From a virus: a DNA stretch of 25,333 nt. The notes below the pieces were generated by a model. It had not been told where the DNA came from, did not search any database, and worked only from the letters and a program-made list of their open reading frames with translations. This document shows, in pieces, positions 14,795 through 25,125 of the stretch. How positions within the stretch are numbered: the stretch's first letter is position 1; each line of letters starts with the position of its first letter. The stretch spans positions 1-25,333 of IMG/VR virus record IMGVR_UViG_3300020180_000115. One strand, given 5' to 3'. The translations under genes and the position numbers were made by a program.

Positions 14795-17700
14795 ATGCCT
14801 TTTGATAAAAAGACCGTAGTTAAATTTGATGGCTTAGTTAATGGTATTCGCTCCGAGCTTATACCCGATGGTGCTGCACGAGATATTTTAAACTTCCGAT
14901 TTGAAAAATTAGGCAAATTAGTTTCCCGCAACGGGGTACTGATAGGCTTATTTACTATTCCTAATAGCGAAGAAACTACTGTTACTGGCGATTTAGGTAG
15001 CAATAAATTTGACGAGGTATTACCTAGCTCAAGGTTGCAGAATAAAGTTTATTTGCATTCTGCTGGTATTGTTGGCATAGGCGAGTTTGTGCTTGAGGCT
15101 AAGTGGAATGCTATTGATAGCGATAGATTAATGGTATATGCTGTTAAGTCAGAATTAGCCGCTTATCCTGTGGCTTATTTATTCTCTCCATTGACTGGTA
15201 AATATGCAAACCGTCTGTTGTATCACGAAGGACAAACAAACTCTATTAATGGCGTAGCCGAAGCATTTAATGTGCTTGGTAGAATGGACTACGTAACTGT
15301 TGATACTGCTAAATTCCAAGCTCCCAAAAGACTAAACCCAACTGAAACTTACAATAGTGAACTTGCCGAGGTAGATTACTGGATTGACCAATTCGTAAGA
15401 ATGAACCAATACAGACATAAGCTAATTATATCTGATAGGATTAATGGCGATATGATGTTGGTGGACGATTACAACTCGCAAACTGACAAAGTAGAAGCAG
15501 AGAAAACCCACCAAATATACTTTAAACCTGTCAAACTACAAGATTTCGATATAGACGACGTAGAAGTAGATACAGGGTTAGATACTTACATAGGTGGCGA
15601 CAAAGGTATCAATTTAGGAGCAGTCAATACAGGTATGGGTTTATACAAGTTTGTTTTACCTAAAAAACAAATGATAGCGAGCGAGGATAATTATAGCGAT
15701 TACATAGGTAACCAAGATAAATTATTTCCGACAAGTATCCCGTGGAACGAAGGAAAAAGCCTTGATGCACGGAAATCTAAGCAGAGAGAAATTGCGAACT
15801 ATATTGTAAGGAAAGAAAATACTACATTCTTATCTTTCTACACTTTCGACGATGCAGTGCAAGTTGCTTATCCTGATGGGGTAAAACAAAAGAATTATGA
15901 TGGCACAGATACTGGAGAAATGCCTTATTATAGGCATTTAACGATTGCCAATGGTACAGAAGACCACCCCGAGTTAGAATATATATTTACTAATGGCGAA
16001 GAGAATACTGAATTTTCTGATATAATGGGAACTCCCGAATTAGAAGAAGTGCGTGGCGACGAAGAGACCGAAAAGAGTGCCAATGTTTTCGTATGGAATG
16101 ATTTCAAAATTGACTACTATGCTTCAAATGGCAAAGAATATACGACTGATAAAGATTTACGATACTACTTAAAAGATATAGATAGGATTTTTACTAAAGT
16201 GTCAAGCGGTATTCCGAAAATAACTAAACTTACAGTCAAAGACGAAAAAGGTCGTAGGGTTCCTTTGGGTGTTTATCGTTATAGATTTGTTTGGGATATG
16301 GGCGATGGCGTTTATTCTGCTCCTTCTGCCGAATTAGTAGTGCCTGATATTATGTGGTCAGCAACTCCTGATAGCCAAATGACAAATAGCGGTATAGATA
16401 AATATGTGCGACCTAGAAAAATTACAACTACTGACATCAAGAAAAGTTTAGTACAAACAAGTTTAGACGGCACTTTAATTGGCGAAGAACTTGAAGCATT
16501 TAAATTCGCAAATTATAATACACCTAATTGGACAATCAAGCCTGAAATGGAATCGTTTTGGAATTTAAAGAAAAAACTATATTCAGATACATTTAGATTC
16601 GGCAGTCAAACAAATACGTTTGCAGATTTCAATGCTTTGTTAATGTCGGACGATGTACAAGCAAAGAAGAAACAAAACTTTACAACGCTAATCACTATTG
16701 ATTATGGCGGTAGTCTAGTTAGCCTAAAAGGTAAAGTGTGGGATAGCGTTGGCGTGGCTACAAATGGTGGCGATGGTTTCCAAAACATAGGGGCTACAGC
16801 AGCAAAAGAGTGGGTAATAGGCACTCAAAATCCACAACAATATACGAGCAAAGCTTCTACTATGCCAAGTGGTGCGTTTTGGTCGACAATGGGTAGTACT
16901 AGGGTTTATCAAGGGGCTGGAGGGATTAAAGTGCCAATCTTCCAAGATGGCAGAGATATAACATTAAATTCGATATTTGATAGCGAAGGTAGATACAGAC
17001 CTAGTATTACAACGGTACAACCAACTTGGATTTTGCCGGGTATGAATTATGGGGTCGGGAATCCTTCTTCTTGGAATGGCGTGCCAATATTAGGCGATAG
17101 TGATAATGTAAGTATATTCGATGGCAGTCCAGCTGACCCATTTTTTAGTGTTAACCATTTGAAGCATAGTTGGAGAATAACGAGTACGGAACGCTATCAA
17201 TGGTCGGCTTTAGCGACTTCTTTAGTAGCAAGTGGAGTTGATACGGATATTTATTTTAATTATGAATTAAATAATTATGCCACACTCCCATTTAGTACGT
17301 ATTTAGGTGGAGACAGCAATAACCAAACGAACAATACTAAAAGAGTTGGTACAATTTTCCGTGCGATTAAAAGTGGTAATGATGATTTAGCTAATTTTAA
17401 AAGCGATATTCCTAACCAAGTAATTGATAGGATTTTATTAAAAGGCGTGCTAGAATTAATATTACAAGATACAACCGATAACTTCAGCATTGATACTGAA
17501 TATATTGATACGATGTGGGCTGCCCAAGTTTACTGGAATGCAACTTTTGACAAGGCACTTAGCGACGGGCAAATATCAATAAGTCCGTTATATGGCAGAA
17601 ACCATTTAAAAGGAGTATCACGTAACTATACTAAAGGGATTAAATTAACCAATTTCATTGGCTTTCTTAACCCTACGTTAAATTGGAAATATTATGGTGG

Positions 17701-20251
17701 TAGAGTTACAAAAGGAGGCGTGGTAGATGAATTTTCTGCTACAAGTTTTGGGTATCCGATACCTACCCGAGCCGTTAGTACAGATTCAAGCAACGGTGTT
17801 ATTACCGATAATTACTATAGCTCTTGGGAAGAAATAAGACATTATACGGCAAGTACGATAGGTGCAAGTAATGCCTTAGCCCCTTTATTTGCACATCAAA
17901 CAAATCCACAAGATGTAGCAGCCGTCCATTTATATACGAACTCACGCTTTACTTCTAATTTTAGCAAAGTCAAAATAGCTATGTATGGGACAGGCTCACG
18001 ATTATTAGCATTAGAACAACTTACTGCATATTTCCCAAGCTCTTTATTATTTAAATCGCCAAGGATAGGTTTTCAAATCCCTGCCGACAAAGTGCCAAAT
18101 GAAGCTAAGAAATTATTAATATTTAGGACTAGAGCTTCACACGAAAACGACTACAACCCAAACAAATATGGTCTAGTAGAAACAGTCGATATTAGCAGAG
18201 TTAAAGACGGTATTGTAGGTTCGGTTGATAATACGGTAACTTCTAAAAAACAAGTTTTAGGTAGCGACAACAAGAAGAAATTAGTTGACGTACAAGCGTT
18301 ATACTTCTTTGACGATGTGCCTGACAAAAAAGTGGATTTTGGCGTACAACCAAACCAATACAATGGTCAGACTACACAACTAAAAAGTGCGTTTAACATA
18401 GCACTAAATGAAAGAACGTATTATGCTAATTTCAAACAAAAACAAGATAGCATTAAACCAAGAAATTATCCTTTTCCAATCTCAACTATACCTTATACTA
18501 ATGAGTTAAAGTCAGTACAATTTTTCCAAGTAGATTCAGCAGAGGGTTTTGATTATGGGGAAGCACCAGCATACGCAATAGTATATGAGGACTTAGCAGG
18601 GCAAAAATCATTACCAACTTATTTAGCTAATTTGTCTCCTTCAATTTCAGCACCAACTGACCCAACTAAAAAGAGGGCAGTTGTTTTAGCTTATTTACCT
18701 GCGGGATATGACGAAGAAATAAAGCAATTGTTAATTTACCGTAAAGATACAGGGTCAGTTTTATACCGCTACATTGGTATTTGCAAGAAAGAAGATGAAG
18801 GTATCTTCATAGACAGCAAATTAACTCCGCAAGGTGTTTTAAAGTCCGATGCGAATGACTATATCAATTACGAAAGTGGCTTAATGTATTCAGAGACATA
18901 TAGACCCGATTGGATTAAAGCAGAGAATTTCGTTGAGGTTAAATCGGGAGATGGCAAGCAAATTACAGGATTAGTCTCATTAGCAGGTAACTTAGTTATC
19001 TTCAAAGAAACCTCTATGCACAGATATGCAGTTCAAGGGACAGACGACCCATTGAGTAGAAACGATGAGATAGACCCGCAAGTTGGCTGTATAGCACCAA
19101 ATGCCTTGATAAATGTGTCTAATTTAGTCTATTTCCTATCTTGGAAAGGATTAATGCGTTATGATAATAATAGATTAGAAAAGATTGACGGTGCTTTTGA
19201 CGAAGAGTTGCAATATATTTTAAAGAATATGCACGAACAAGACGTTAGATATATTTCTTTAGGGTATAATCCTTATTACAATGAAATTTATTTAAACTTG
19301 CCACAAGTCTATAATACTAGTAATAACGAAGTAATAAACGAAGCACAAGATACAGAACAAGCATCGCAATTCTTTGAGCAAGAAAGAAGTACAACTGGTC
19401 ATATATATATAATCAACGAAGAAAAGAAATATATAACTAAGTTTGGCTATCCATCGACTGTCGTGTATTCTGATTATATTAGTGATATGAATGTGCTAAG
19501 GTGGCAAAATAATGGGCGAGAAAACTTACGAATGTACTATACTAATACTTTAGGGGAAATGCGTAGTGCAGATTTATTCCCGAGTGTCTTTGGTCATTCA
19601 AATGTTTATGTTCCGATTGACGATACTGCAAATAAAGTATGGGCGGGGATTTACAACGAAACTCCTTATAAAGAAAGGGGAGAAGGGCTTGTTAGACCTG
19701 AAATTTATTTAGATTATGATGAGACATTAGACCCAAGAGAATTTACTCAAGAGCCACTTACTAGGGCAGTAACTTGGGATTTCGATAGTACGGTTGTGAG
19801 ACCTAATAGATATATTGATACAATTGCAGGAGTTTTTCCTGCTGTTGGTAAAGTTCCTATTGCGAACTTGTATAAATCTAAGTATTTTGCAGCAGATGAC
19901 GAGACAATTTGGAAGAGATTACGAAAAGTCGTAATTGATGTTTTTAGTAGAGGAAAGATTACTTTAGACATAAAACCAAGAACAAAAGATAGTGCCAATT
20001 CCTATACGCAAGAAGCCGATACTTCGCATACGTTTGAATACAGTTCAACAGTAAATAGCGTAGATTTATTAAAAGGCGAAGCATTAATAGGAACTAACTC
20101 AAATATATTAGAAGCCGTGCCTGATAGCAGACAAGATAGTGCTACAAGAAATAAGCCATTAGAAGTGTCGCTTGAAATATCGTCTTCACAAAGAACAGAA
20201 ATTAAAGAAATTTCATTCTATTGGAAACCAATTAAAACGTATCTAAAATAA
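14795..20251 (+). CDS. giant tail hub/nozzle (stabilisation) protein
   Basis: This 1818-aa protein makes up over a fifth of the window. The N-terminus VVKFDGLVNGIRSELIPDG, then ARDILNFRFEKLGKLVSRNG (29-48), is the opening seen in phage tail nozzle, tail-tubular-B-like and P22 gp10-like proteins. Near 475-520 is an Fn3-like strand set (GVYRYRFVWDMGDGVYSAP). A second similar unit lies near 1230-1340 (YAIVYEDLAGQKSLP, QLLIYRKDTGSVLYRYIG). Residues about 1376-1490 carry the hub signature: ITGLVSLAGNLVIFKETSMH, VGCIAPNAL and FLSWKGLMRYD (1447-1457). The protein is far longer than P22 gp10 (about 470 aa) or T7 gp12 (about 800), comparable to the large muzzle proteins of crAss-like phages. It probably closes the DNA channel and anchors the fibres. 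No frameshift or stop interrupts it. No lysozyme motif was found. Confidence 0.8.
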   Translation: MPFDKKTVVKFDGLVNGIRSELIPDGAARDILNFRFEKLGKLVSRNGVLIGLFTIPNSEETTVTGDLGSNKFDEVLPSSRLQNKVYLHSAGIVGIGEFVLEAKWNAIDSDRLMVYAVKSELAAYPVAYLFSPLTGKYANRLLYHEGQTNSINGVAEAFNVLGRMDYVTVDTAKFQAPKRLNPTETYNSELAEVDYWIDQFVRMNQYRHKLIISDRINGDMMLVDDYNSQTDKVEAEKTHQIYFKPVKLQDFDIDDVEVDTGLDTYIGGDKGINLGAVNTGMGLYKFVLPKKQMIASEDNYSDYIGNQDKLFPTSIPWNEGKSLDARKSKQREIANYIVRKENTTFLSFYTFDDAVQVAYPDGVKQKNYDGTDTGEMPYYRHLTIANGTEDHPELEYIFTNGEENTEFSDIMGTPELEEVRGDEETEKSANVFVWNDFKIDYYASNGKEYTTDKDLRYYLKDIDRIFTKVSSGIPKITKLTVKDEKGRRVPLGVYRYRFVWDMGDGVYSAPSAELVVPDIMWSATPDSQMTNSGIDKYVRPRKITTTDIKKSLVQTSLDGTLIGEELEAFKFANYNTPNWTIKPEMESFWNLKKKLYSDTFRFGSQTNTFADFNALLMSDDVQAKKKQNFTTLITIDYGGSLVSLKGKVWDSVGVATNGGDGFQNIGATAAKEWVIGTQNPQQYTSKASTMPSGAFWSTMGSTRVYQGAGGIKVPIFQDGRDITLNSIFDSEGRYRPSITTVQPTWILPGMNYGVGNPSSWNGVPILGDSDNVSIFDGSPADPFFSVNHLKHSWRITSTERYQWSALATSLVASGVDTDIYFNYELNNYATLPFSTYLGGDSNNQTNNTKRVGTIFRAIKSGNDDLANFKSDIPNQVIDRILLKGVLELILQDTTDNFSIDTEYIDTMWAAQVYWNATFDKALSDGQISISPLYGRNHLKGVSRNYTKGIKLTNFIGFLNPTLNWKYYGGRVTKGGVVDEFSATSFGYPIPTRAVSTDSSNGVITDNYYSSWEEIRHYTASTIGASNALAPLFAHQTNPQDVAAVHLYTNSRFTSNFSKVKIAMYGTGSRLLALEQLTAYFPSSLLFKSPRIGFQIPADKVPNEAKKLLIFRTRASHENDYNPNKYGLVETVDISRVKDGIVGSVDNTVTSKKQVLGSDNKKKLVDVQALYFFDDVPDKKVDFGVQPNQYNGQTTQLKSAFNIALNERTYYANFKQKQDSIKPRNYPFPISTIPYTNELKSVQFFQVDSAEGFDYGEAPAYAIVYEDLAGQKSLPTYLANLSPSISAPTDPTKKRAVVLAYLPAGYDEEIKQLLIYRKDTGSVLYRYIGICKKEDEGIFIDSKLTPQGVLKSDANDYINYESGLMYSETYRPDWIKAENFVEVKSGDGKQITGLVSLAGNLVIFKETSMHRYAVQGTDDPLSRNDEIDPQVGCIAPNALINVSNLVYFLSWKGLMRYDNNRLEKIDGAFDEELQYILKNMHEQDVRYISLGYNPYYNEIYLNLPQVYNTSNNEVINEAQDTEQASQFFEQERSTTGHIYIINEEKKYITKFGYPSTVVYSDYISDMNVLRWQNNGRENLRMYYTNTLGEMRSADLFPSVFGHSNVYVPIDDTANKVWAGIYNETPYKERGEGLVRPEIYLDYDETLDPREFTQEPLTRAVTWDFDSTVVRPNRYIDTIAGVFPAVGKVPIANLYKSKYFAADDETIWKRLRKVVIDVFSRGKITLDIKPRTKDSANSYTQEADTSHTFEYSSTVNSVDLLKGEALIGTNSNILEAVPDSRQDSATRNKPLEVSLEISSSQRTEIKEISFYWKPIKTYLK

Positions 20252-23200
20252 TGCCACAATATAGAAAATCAATAATGAACGAACACGCTCGAAGTTTCGA
20301 CGGGCGTTATCTGAAAGTTACCGAAAAGGCTACTTTTAGTTACTTAGGGGCAGCAGGTTACTTACGAGTAGATGCCAACGGTGTGCTTGCTTTAGCTGAC
20401 CCATTATCGGGAGGCGGGGCTGGTGCTTGGGGTTTAATTGGCGGTACGATTACTGACCAAGTAGATTTACAAGCTATCTTATCGACGAAATTAGAAGCTA
20501 ATACTACAATAGCTTTAATTAACAAAACAATTGACGGTTCATTAAATACAATTTCAAATGTAGGTGGTTCTGCTATTACAAGCGGGACAATTGCCGATAC
20601 AAGATTAAGTTCTAATATCACTCAAAAAGGCAATGTTTTTAATTTAGCAAACGGTTTAGTCCAATTAGATTCAAACACAAAAATCCCTATTGCATTGATT
20701 CCCGATGGTATAGCTGGTGGTTTGCAATTCCAAGGTGTTTGGAATGCTACAACTGGTTTACCGACTATCCCTGCCGCTATACCTGCGAACAACAGCTTCT
20801 ATTATAAAGTTGGTGTTGCAGGTAGTACAGATGTAGGCGGAGTTACTACTTGGGACGAAGGAGATTGGGTAATTTCCAATGGAACTAATTGGGAGCAAAT
20901 TAAAACTTCCGATACTATTACGAGCGTATTTGGTAGAACTGGGACAGTAGTTGCAACTGCGGGAGATTATAATGCCGCTAAGATTACTTTTACCCCTTAT
21001 GGTTCGGTTACAGGCATACAATTACAATCCGCACTAGAACAGATTATTGATAGTTTAGGCACTACTTTACCTGTGAACAGCACAAATGGTACTTTAAGAT
21101 ATAACGGTTCAGCTTATGTTGCCTCAAGTACTCTTTTAGTCGGAGCTAATAGTATTGGCGTAAATGGCAATCCTGCGGGAGCAGTCGCCTCTTTGAATGT
21201 AGTTCCTGATAGTAAAGATTATGGCGTTTATCAGTTAGGCTCGCCAACTAAAGCATTATATCACGGTGTTGCACAAACTGGAGAAGTATTAGTTGCTTAT
21301 CCAAATAATGCGACTAAAGCAGGTATATTGATTGACAAAAATTCAATATTAAACAGCAATACTAAATCGGGGCATATAGTTCTCGGGACACAAACTGGTT
21401 TAGAGCAAAATTTTATTTCGGCAGGTTCTTACGTTTCTTCAATTGGTGCTAACTATTCTAATTTAGACCTATCATTCGCTGTAAATTCAAGCGGTGGGGT
21501 ATTGAGCAAAGACGGCTTTACTGTTACGACCAACGTTGAAACTCCTGCCAATTATTTAAAAGTTACTGGTACTCCTACTGGTGCGAGAGTTATAACTTTG
21601 CCCGATGCAACTACGAACTTAGTTGGTCATAATACAGCACAAACATTGACTACTAAAACACTTGGTAGTGGGACTAAGATTAATTTAGGTACTGCGGCTA
21701 TAGGAGACTTTAATTACAGCTCCGATACGTCGGGGACTTTAGTAAGATTACCTGTCGGCACAACTGGTCAAGTATTGACAGTTACAGCTGGTGTGCCTAC
21801 GTGGTCAGCAGTTCAAGGGACTGGAGACGTAAATGGGTCGGTATCTTCTGTTAATGGGCAAATAGCTTTATTTAATGGTACAAGCGGAAAATCAATTACT
21901 CCATTTACTGGTACTGGTTTGCCACGTTTTGAAAACGGTATGATTAGTGCGGTATATGTGTTGACGGGTGCACCATTAACCGATATAGATGCACAAACAG
22001 TCCGCAATAAAACTTTAAACAACACTAATGCTTATAATGTTAAAGATACATTGTTTACATTAGAAGATAACGCTGATGCGACTAAGCAAGTACAATTTGA
22101 ATTATCTAGTATTGCAACTGCAACAACAAGGACATTCACTTTCCCGAATGCAAGTGGAACTTTCATAACTGACACTTCTACTAATACATTCAGTAATAAA
22201 TCAATTAGCGGTTCTACGAATACATTGACTGCAATAGCACCAAGTTCAATTACTACAGATTCATCTAATAGGTTTGCAACCGATGCCGAAAAGACTACTT
22301 GGAATGGCAAAGCAGATTCAGTCCACACACACGCTGCGGCTGATATAGTTTCAGGCGTTGTAGCGACTGCACGTTTAGCCACTGGCACTGCAAATAGTAC
22401 TACTTACTTACGTGGGGACAGTACTTGGGCGACAATTACCACAGGCGTTAGTTCATTTAATTCACGTAGTGGTGCGGTTGTTCCTGCAAGTAGCGATTAT
22501 ACTTTTGCTCAAATAGCTTCTACTCCAACTACGACAACTGGTTATGGGATTACAGACGCTGTTACTTTGACAGGCACCCAAAACGTTACGAACAAAGGGA
22601 TTAGTGGTTCTACTATAAGCGTGAATGCTTCTGATTTAACTTTGTTAGCGGCTACTTCTAAAACAGCAATATTCGCACTAAGTCAAGCTAATTCAACAGC
22701 AAGAACATTCACTTTGCCAAGCACAAGTACAGTCTTAGTTGGCGATGATACTACTCAAACTTTAACTAATAAAACATTAGATGAAGGGAATATAGTAGGA
22801 TTACGTTCCGATAGATTTAATTTAAAAGCAGTAAGTGATATAAGCAAACAAGCAGTATTTAATTTAGCAAATATTACAACGTTAACAACAAGAGTATATA
22901 CTTTACCCGATGCAAATACTACATTGGTTGGCACAGCTACTACAGATACTCTAACCAACAAGTCGATTAGTGGTTCAACAAATACTTTAAGTGCAATAGC
23001 AAATGGAGCATTAACTAATAGTGCCGTAACTATTGGTTCTACTTCTGTTTCGTTAGGTGCTACTGCAACAACGATAGCTGGTTTGTCTTCTGTAACTTCT
23101 ACTACTTTTGTAGGAGCTTTAACGGGAAATGCTTCAACAGTAACCACAAACGCAAATCTTACTGGTAATGTAACGAGCGTAGGGAATGCTACTACGATTG

Positions 23201-25125
23201 CGAATGCGGTTGTAGGAATTGCTAATTTATCAGCTTCAGGAACTGCGAATGCGAGTACTTACTTACGTGGCGATAATACTTGGGCGGTAGTTAGTGCAGG
23301 TGGCGGAACGTGGGGTGCAATTGCGGGTACATTATCTTCACAAACAGATTTAAATACTGCATTAGGGCTTAAAGCTAATCTAATCAGTCCTACATTTACT
23401 ACTCCTGCCTTAGGTGTGGCAACTGCAACAAGTTTAAATGGTTTAGCGGTTACAACTACGACTGGTACATTGACTATGACAAACGCAAAAACGTTAGCAG
23501 TAACAAATACTTTGACTTTGAGCGGTACAGATTCGACAGTAATGACTTTTCCAACTACAAGTGCTACAATAGCAAGAACTGATGCGGCTCAAACATTCAC
23601 GGGCGTGCAGACTATGCTTATGCCTAACTTACAATTGCCTCTTATTACTGGTTTAGCAACTGGTGCAGGTGTTGCAAGTGCTGCTACTGTTTCTACTTTA
23701 GCAACCCGAGATGCAAGTGGTATATTAAGAGCGGTTAATTTCGTACCAAGCTATACAACCACAGCAACAGCAGCGGGGACAACAACTTTAGTAGTAGGGT
23801 CAACCGAAATACAAAGATTTTCAGGTTCGACAACGCAAAATGTAGTAATGCCTGTTACTTCAACATTAGTAACTGGACATACATTTTCGATACAAAACAA
23901 TTCAACTGGTACTGTAACAGTACAATCAAGCGGAGCTAACACAATTGTTGCGTTGGGCGGTGGTCAATCGGCAAGATTCACTTGCGTTGGTACTGCGTTG
24001 ACGACAGCAGCTGATTGGAATACCGACATTGGTGGTTTAGTTAATTTCACAGAAAGTACAAACACTTTTTCTACAAGAGTTGGGACAAGGTTAGTCTCTA
24101 CAAACGCAGGTACTGACGTAGATGCGGTTATATCCCCAAAAGGGACTGGGGCTTTCTACTTAGGTGCTTATGCAGATGGGGCAGCGACTGGCGGGAACAA
24201 TAGAGGTGCTAGAGCAGTTGATTTGCAATTAGAAAGGGGAAACACTACTCAAGTAGCATCGGGAGGGAACTCTTTTACTGCGGGTTTAAGCAACACGGCT
24301 TCGGGCAACACCTCTGTAGCTATGGGTGTTGGCTGCGTGGCTTCGTCATCAAGCGCTATAGCTATAGGTAATGGCAGTACGGCTTCGGGGTCGAACTCTG
24401 TGGCTATGGGTGGTAGTTCCAACACGGCTTCGGGACAAGCTTCTGTGGCTATGGGTGGTAGTTCCAACACGGCTTCGGGCAATCAGTCTGTGGTTTTGGG
24501 TGGCACTGGTAGTACGACTTCGGGGTCATACTCTTCGGTTTTTGGTGGTAGGGATAATACGGCAAGTCAATCTGATTCTGCAATTATAAATAGTATCGGT
24601 TCTACTATTTTAGCAACTGCAACAAGCACCACAATTATAGGTGGGAGAAGCCAAGTGGCAAACAGGGTTGGTGCTACATATCTAAGCAATGGGAATGCTA
24701 TGGGGGCAAACCACGCATACAAAGGGATTGTTTCCACAGCTTTATTTGGTCAAACTACGACAACATCAACAGTCCAACTTTCTGCGGACGGAGTGGCAAC
24801 AGCCACTTCGGTTAACAATATCCCAATACAAGACAAAGGTTTAACGATTGCTACTTACTATATCATAGCACAAAGAAGCGATGGGGCATCACACGCAAGT
24901 TTCACAAGGCAAGTTACTTGTGGAAGAACTTCGGGCGGGAACGCTACGATAATAGGGTCGGTACAAACAATAGGCACAGATACAAGTAATTTTGGAACAG
25001 TACCAGTTGTAGCAATATCGACCGACACAAGTAATCAATGTTTAGTACTAATGGCACATAGCGGAATGACACAAACGGTTAATTGGTTTGTAAATGTAAT
25101 CACAACTGAAATGAAAATGGCATAA
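20251..25125 (+). CDS. tail fibre protein with phage-fibre repeats and YadA-like beta-roll
   Basis: This 1624-aa protein has a short N-terminal attachment part. Next is the module GAWGLIGGTITDQVDL (W60), then NVFNLANGLVQLDSNTKIP near 128-146 and SVFGRTGTVVATAGDYNA near 225-242, both very common in phage fibres. A degenerate second copy of the latter is at 733-752 (VSSFNSRSGAVVPASSDY). Multiple TLTNKTISGSTNTLSAI-type repeats fill 420-920. A second WGAIAGTLSSQTDL is at W1021. Residues about 1340-1443 are YadA/Hep_Hag-like repeats (SVAMGGSSNTASG), predicted to form a trimeric left-handed beta-roll. The C-terminal 150 residues, with a YYIIAQRSDG segment, look like a globular tip that would contact the host. 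No chaperone peptidase (S74) motif was recognised. It starts in the hub stop codon (TAATG). Confidence 0.88.
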   Translation: MPQYRKSIMNEHARSFDGRYLKVTEKATFSYLGAAGYLRVDANGVLALADPLSGGGAGAWGLIGGTITDQVDLQAILSTKLEANTTIALINKTIDGSLNTISNVGGSAITSGTIADTRLSSNITQKGNVFNLANGLVQLDSNTKIPIALIPDGIAGGLQFQGVWNATTGLPTIPAAIPANNSFYYKVGVAGSTDVGGVTTWDEGDWVISNGTNWEQIKTSDTITSVFGRTGTVVATAGDYNAAKITFTPYGSVTGIQLQSALEQIIDSLGTTLPVNSTNGTLRYNGSAYVASSTLLVGANSIGVNGNPAGAVASLNVVPDSKDYGVYQLGSPTKALYHGVAQTGEVLVAYPNNATKAGILIDKNSILNSNTKSGHIVLGTQTGLEQNFISAGSYVSSIGANYSNLDLSFAVNSSGGVLSKDGFTVTTNVETPANYLKVTGTPTGARVITLPDATTNLVGHNTAQTLTTKTLGSGTKINLGTAAIGDFNYSSDTSGTLVRLPVGTTGQVLTVTAGVPTWSAVQGTGDVNGSVSSVNGQIALFNGTSGKSITPFTGTGLPRFENGMISAVYVLTGAPLTDIDAQTVRNKTLNNTNAYNVKDTLFTLEDNADATKQVQFELSSIATATTRTFTFPNASGTFITDTSTNTFSNKSISGSTNTLTAIAPSSITTDSSNRFATDAEKTTWNGKADSVHTHAAADIVSGVVATARLATGTANSTTYLRGDSTWATITTGVSSFNSRSGAVVPASSDYTFAQIASTPTTTTGYGITDAVTLTGTQNVTNKGISGSTISVNASDLTLLAATSKTAIFALSQANSTARTFTLPSTSTVLVGDDTTQTLTNKTLDEGNIVGLRSDRFNLKAVSDISKQAVFNLANITTLTTRVYTLPDANTTLVGTATTDTLTNKSISGSTNTLSAIANGALTNSAVTIGSTSVSLGATATTIAGLSSVTSTTFVGALTGNASTVTTNANLTGNVTSVGNATTIANAVVGIANLSASGTANASTYLRGDNTWAVVSAGGGTWGAIAGTLSSQTDLNTALGLKANLISPTFTTPALGVATATSLNGLAVTTTTGTLTMTNAKTLAVTNTLTLSGTDSTVMTFPTTSATIARTDAAQTFTGVQTMLMPNLQLPLITGLATGAGVASAATVSTLATRDASGILRAVNFVPSYTTTATAAGTTTLVVGSTEIQRFSGSTTQNVVMPVTSTLVTGHTFSIQNNSTGTVTVQSSGANTIVALGGGQSARFTCVGTALTTAADWNTDIGGLVNFTESTNTFSTRVGTRLVSTNAGTDVDAVISPKGTGAFYLGAYADGAATGGNNRGARAVDLQLERGNTTQVASGGNSFTAGLSNTASGNTSVAMGVGCVASSSSAIAIGNGSTASGSNSVAMGGSSNTASGQASVAMGGSSNTASGNQSVVLGGTGSTTSGSYSSVFGGRDNTASQSDSAIINSIGSTILATATSTTIIGGRSQVANRVGATYLSNGNAMGANHAYKGIVSTALFGQTTTTSTVQLSADGVATATSVNNIPIQDKGLTIATYYIIAQRSDGASHASFTRQVTCGRTSGGNATIIGSVQTIGTDTSNFGTVPVVAISTDTSNQCLVLMAHSGMTQTVNWFVNVITTEMKMA
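22042..22998 (+). repeat. fibre shaft repeats of about 60 residues
   Basis: Three well-aligned copies lie at 22042-22236, 22633-22800 and 22810-22998, with a weaker one near 21530-21690. Each reads D..K.A.F.L..i.t.T.R.(F/Y)T.P...T.L.G..T..TLTNK(T/S)(I/L). Copies one and three end in the near-identical SNKSISGSTNTLTAI and TNKSISGSTNTLSAI. DNA identity is partial, so these are old, diverged duplications that give the shaft its periodic structure. Confidence 0.75.
24268..24579 (+). repeat. YadA-like repeat tract with an exact 38-bp duplication
   Basis: Six to seven units of 14-15 codons (S-V-A-M-G-G-S-S-N-T-A-S-G type) lie here in frame in the fibre gene. Copies at 24397-24434 and 24442-24479 are identical over 38 bases at a 45-base period, a recent duplication. 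The tract is visibly richer in G and C than its surroundings, so it may have been acquired or kept homogenised by recombination. Confidence 0.8.

Noticed and set aside
22032-23147. Long - strand frames opposite the fibre gene
   Set aside because: They are shadows of Thr/Ala/Val-rich coding repeats on the + strand. All tightly packed genes run on the + strand.
24371-24589. Alternative + frame with repeated LWLWVVVPTRL units
   Set aside because: It is the YadA-like repeat read in another frame; the real frame continues through the whole fibre gene.
24600-25125. Variable region of a diversity-generating retroelement at the fibre tip
   Set aside because: No reverse transcriptase or template repeat is in the window and the tip shows no recognisable C-type lectin pattern.
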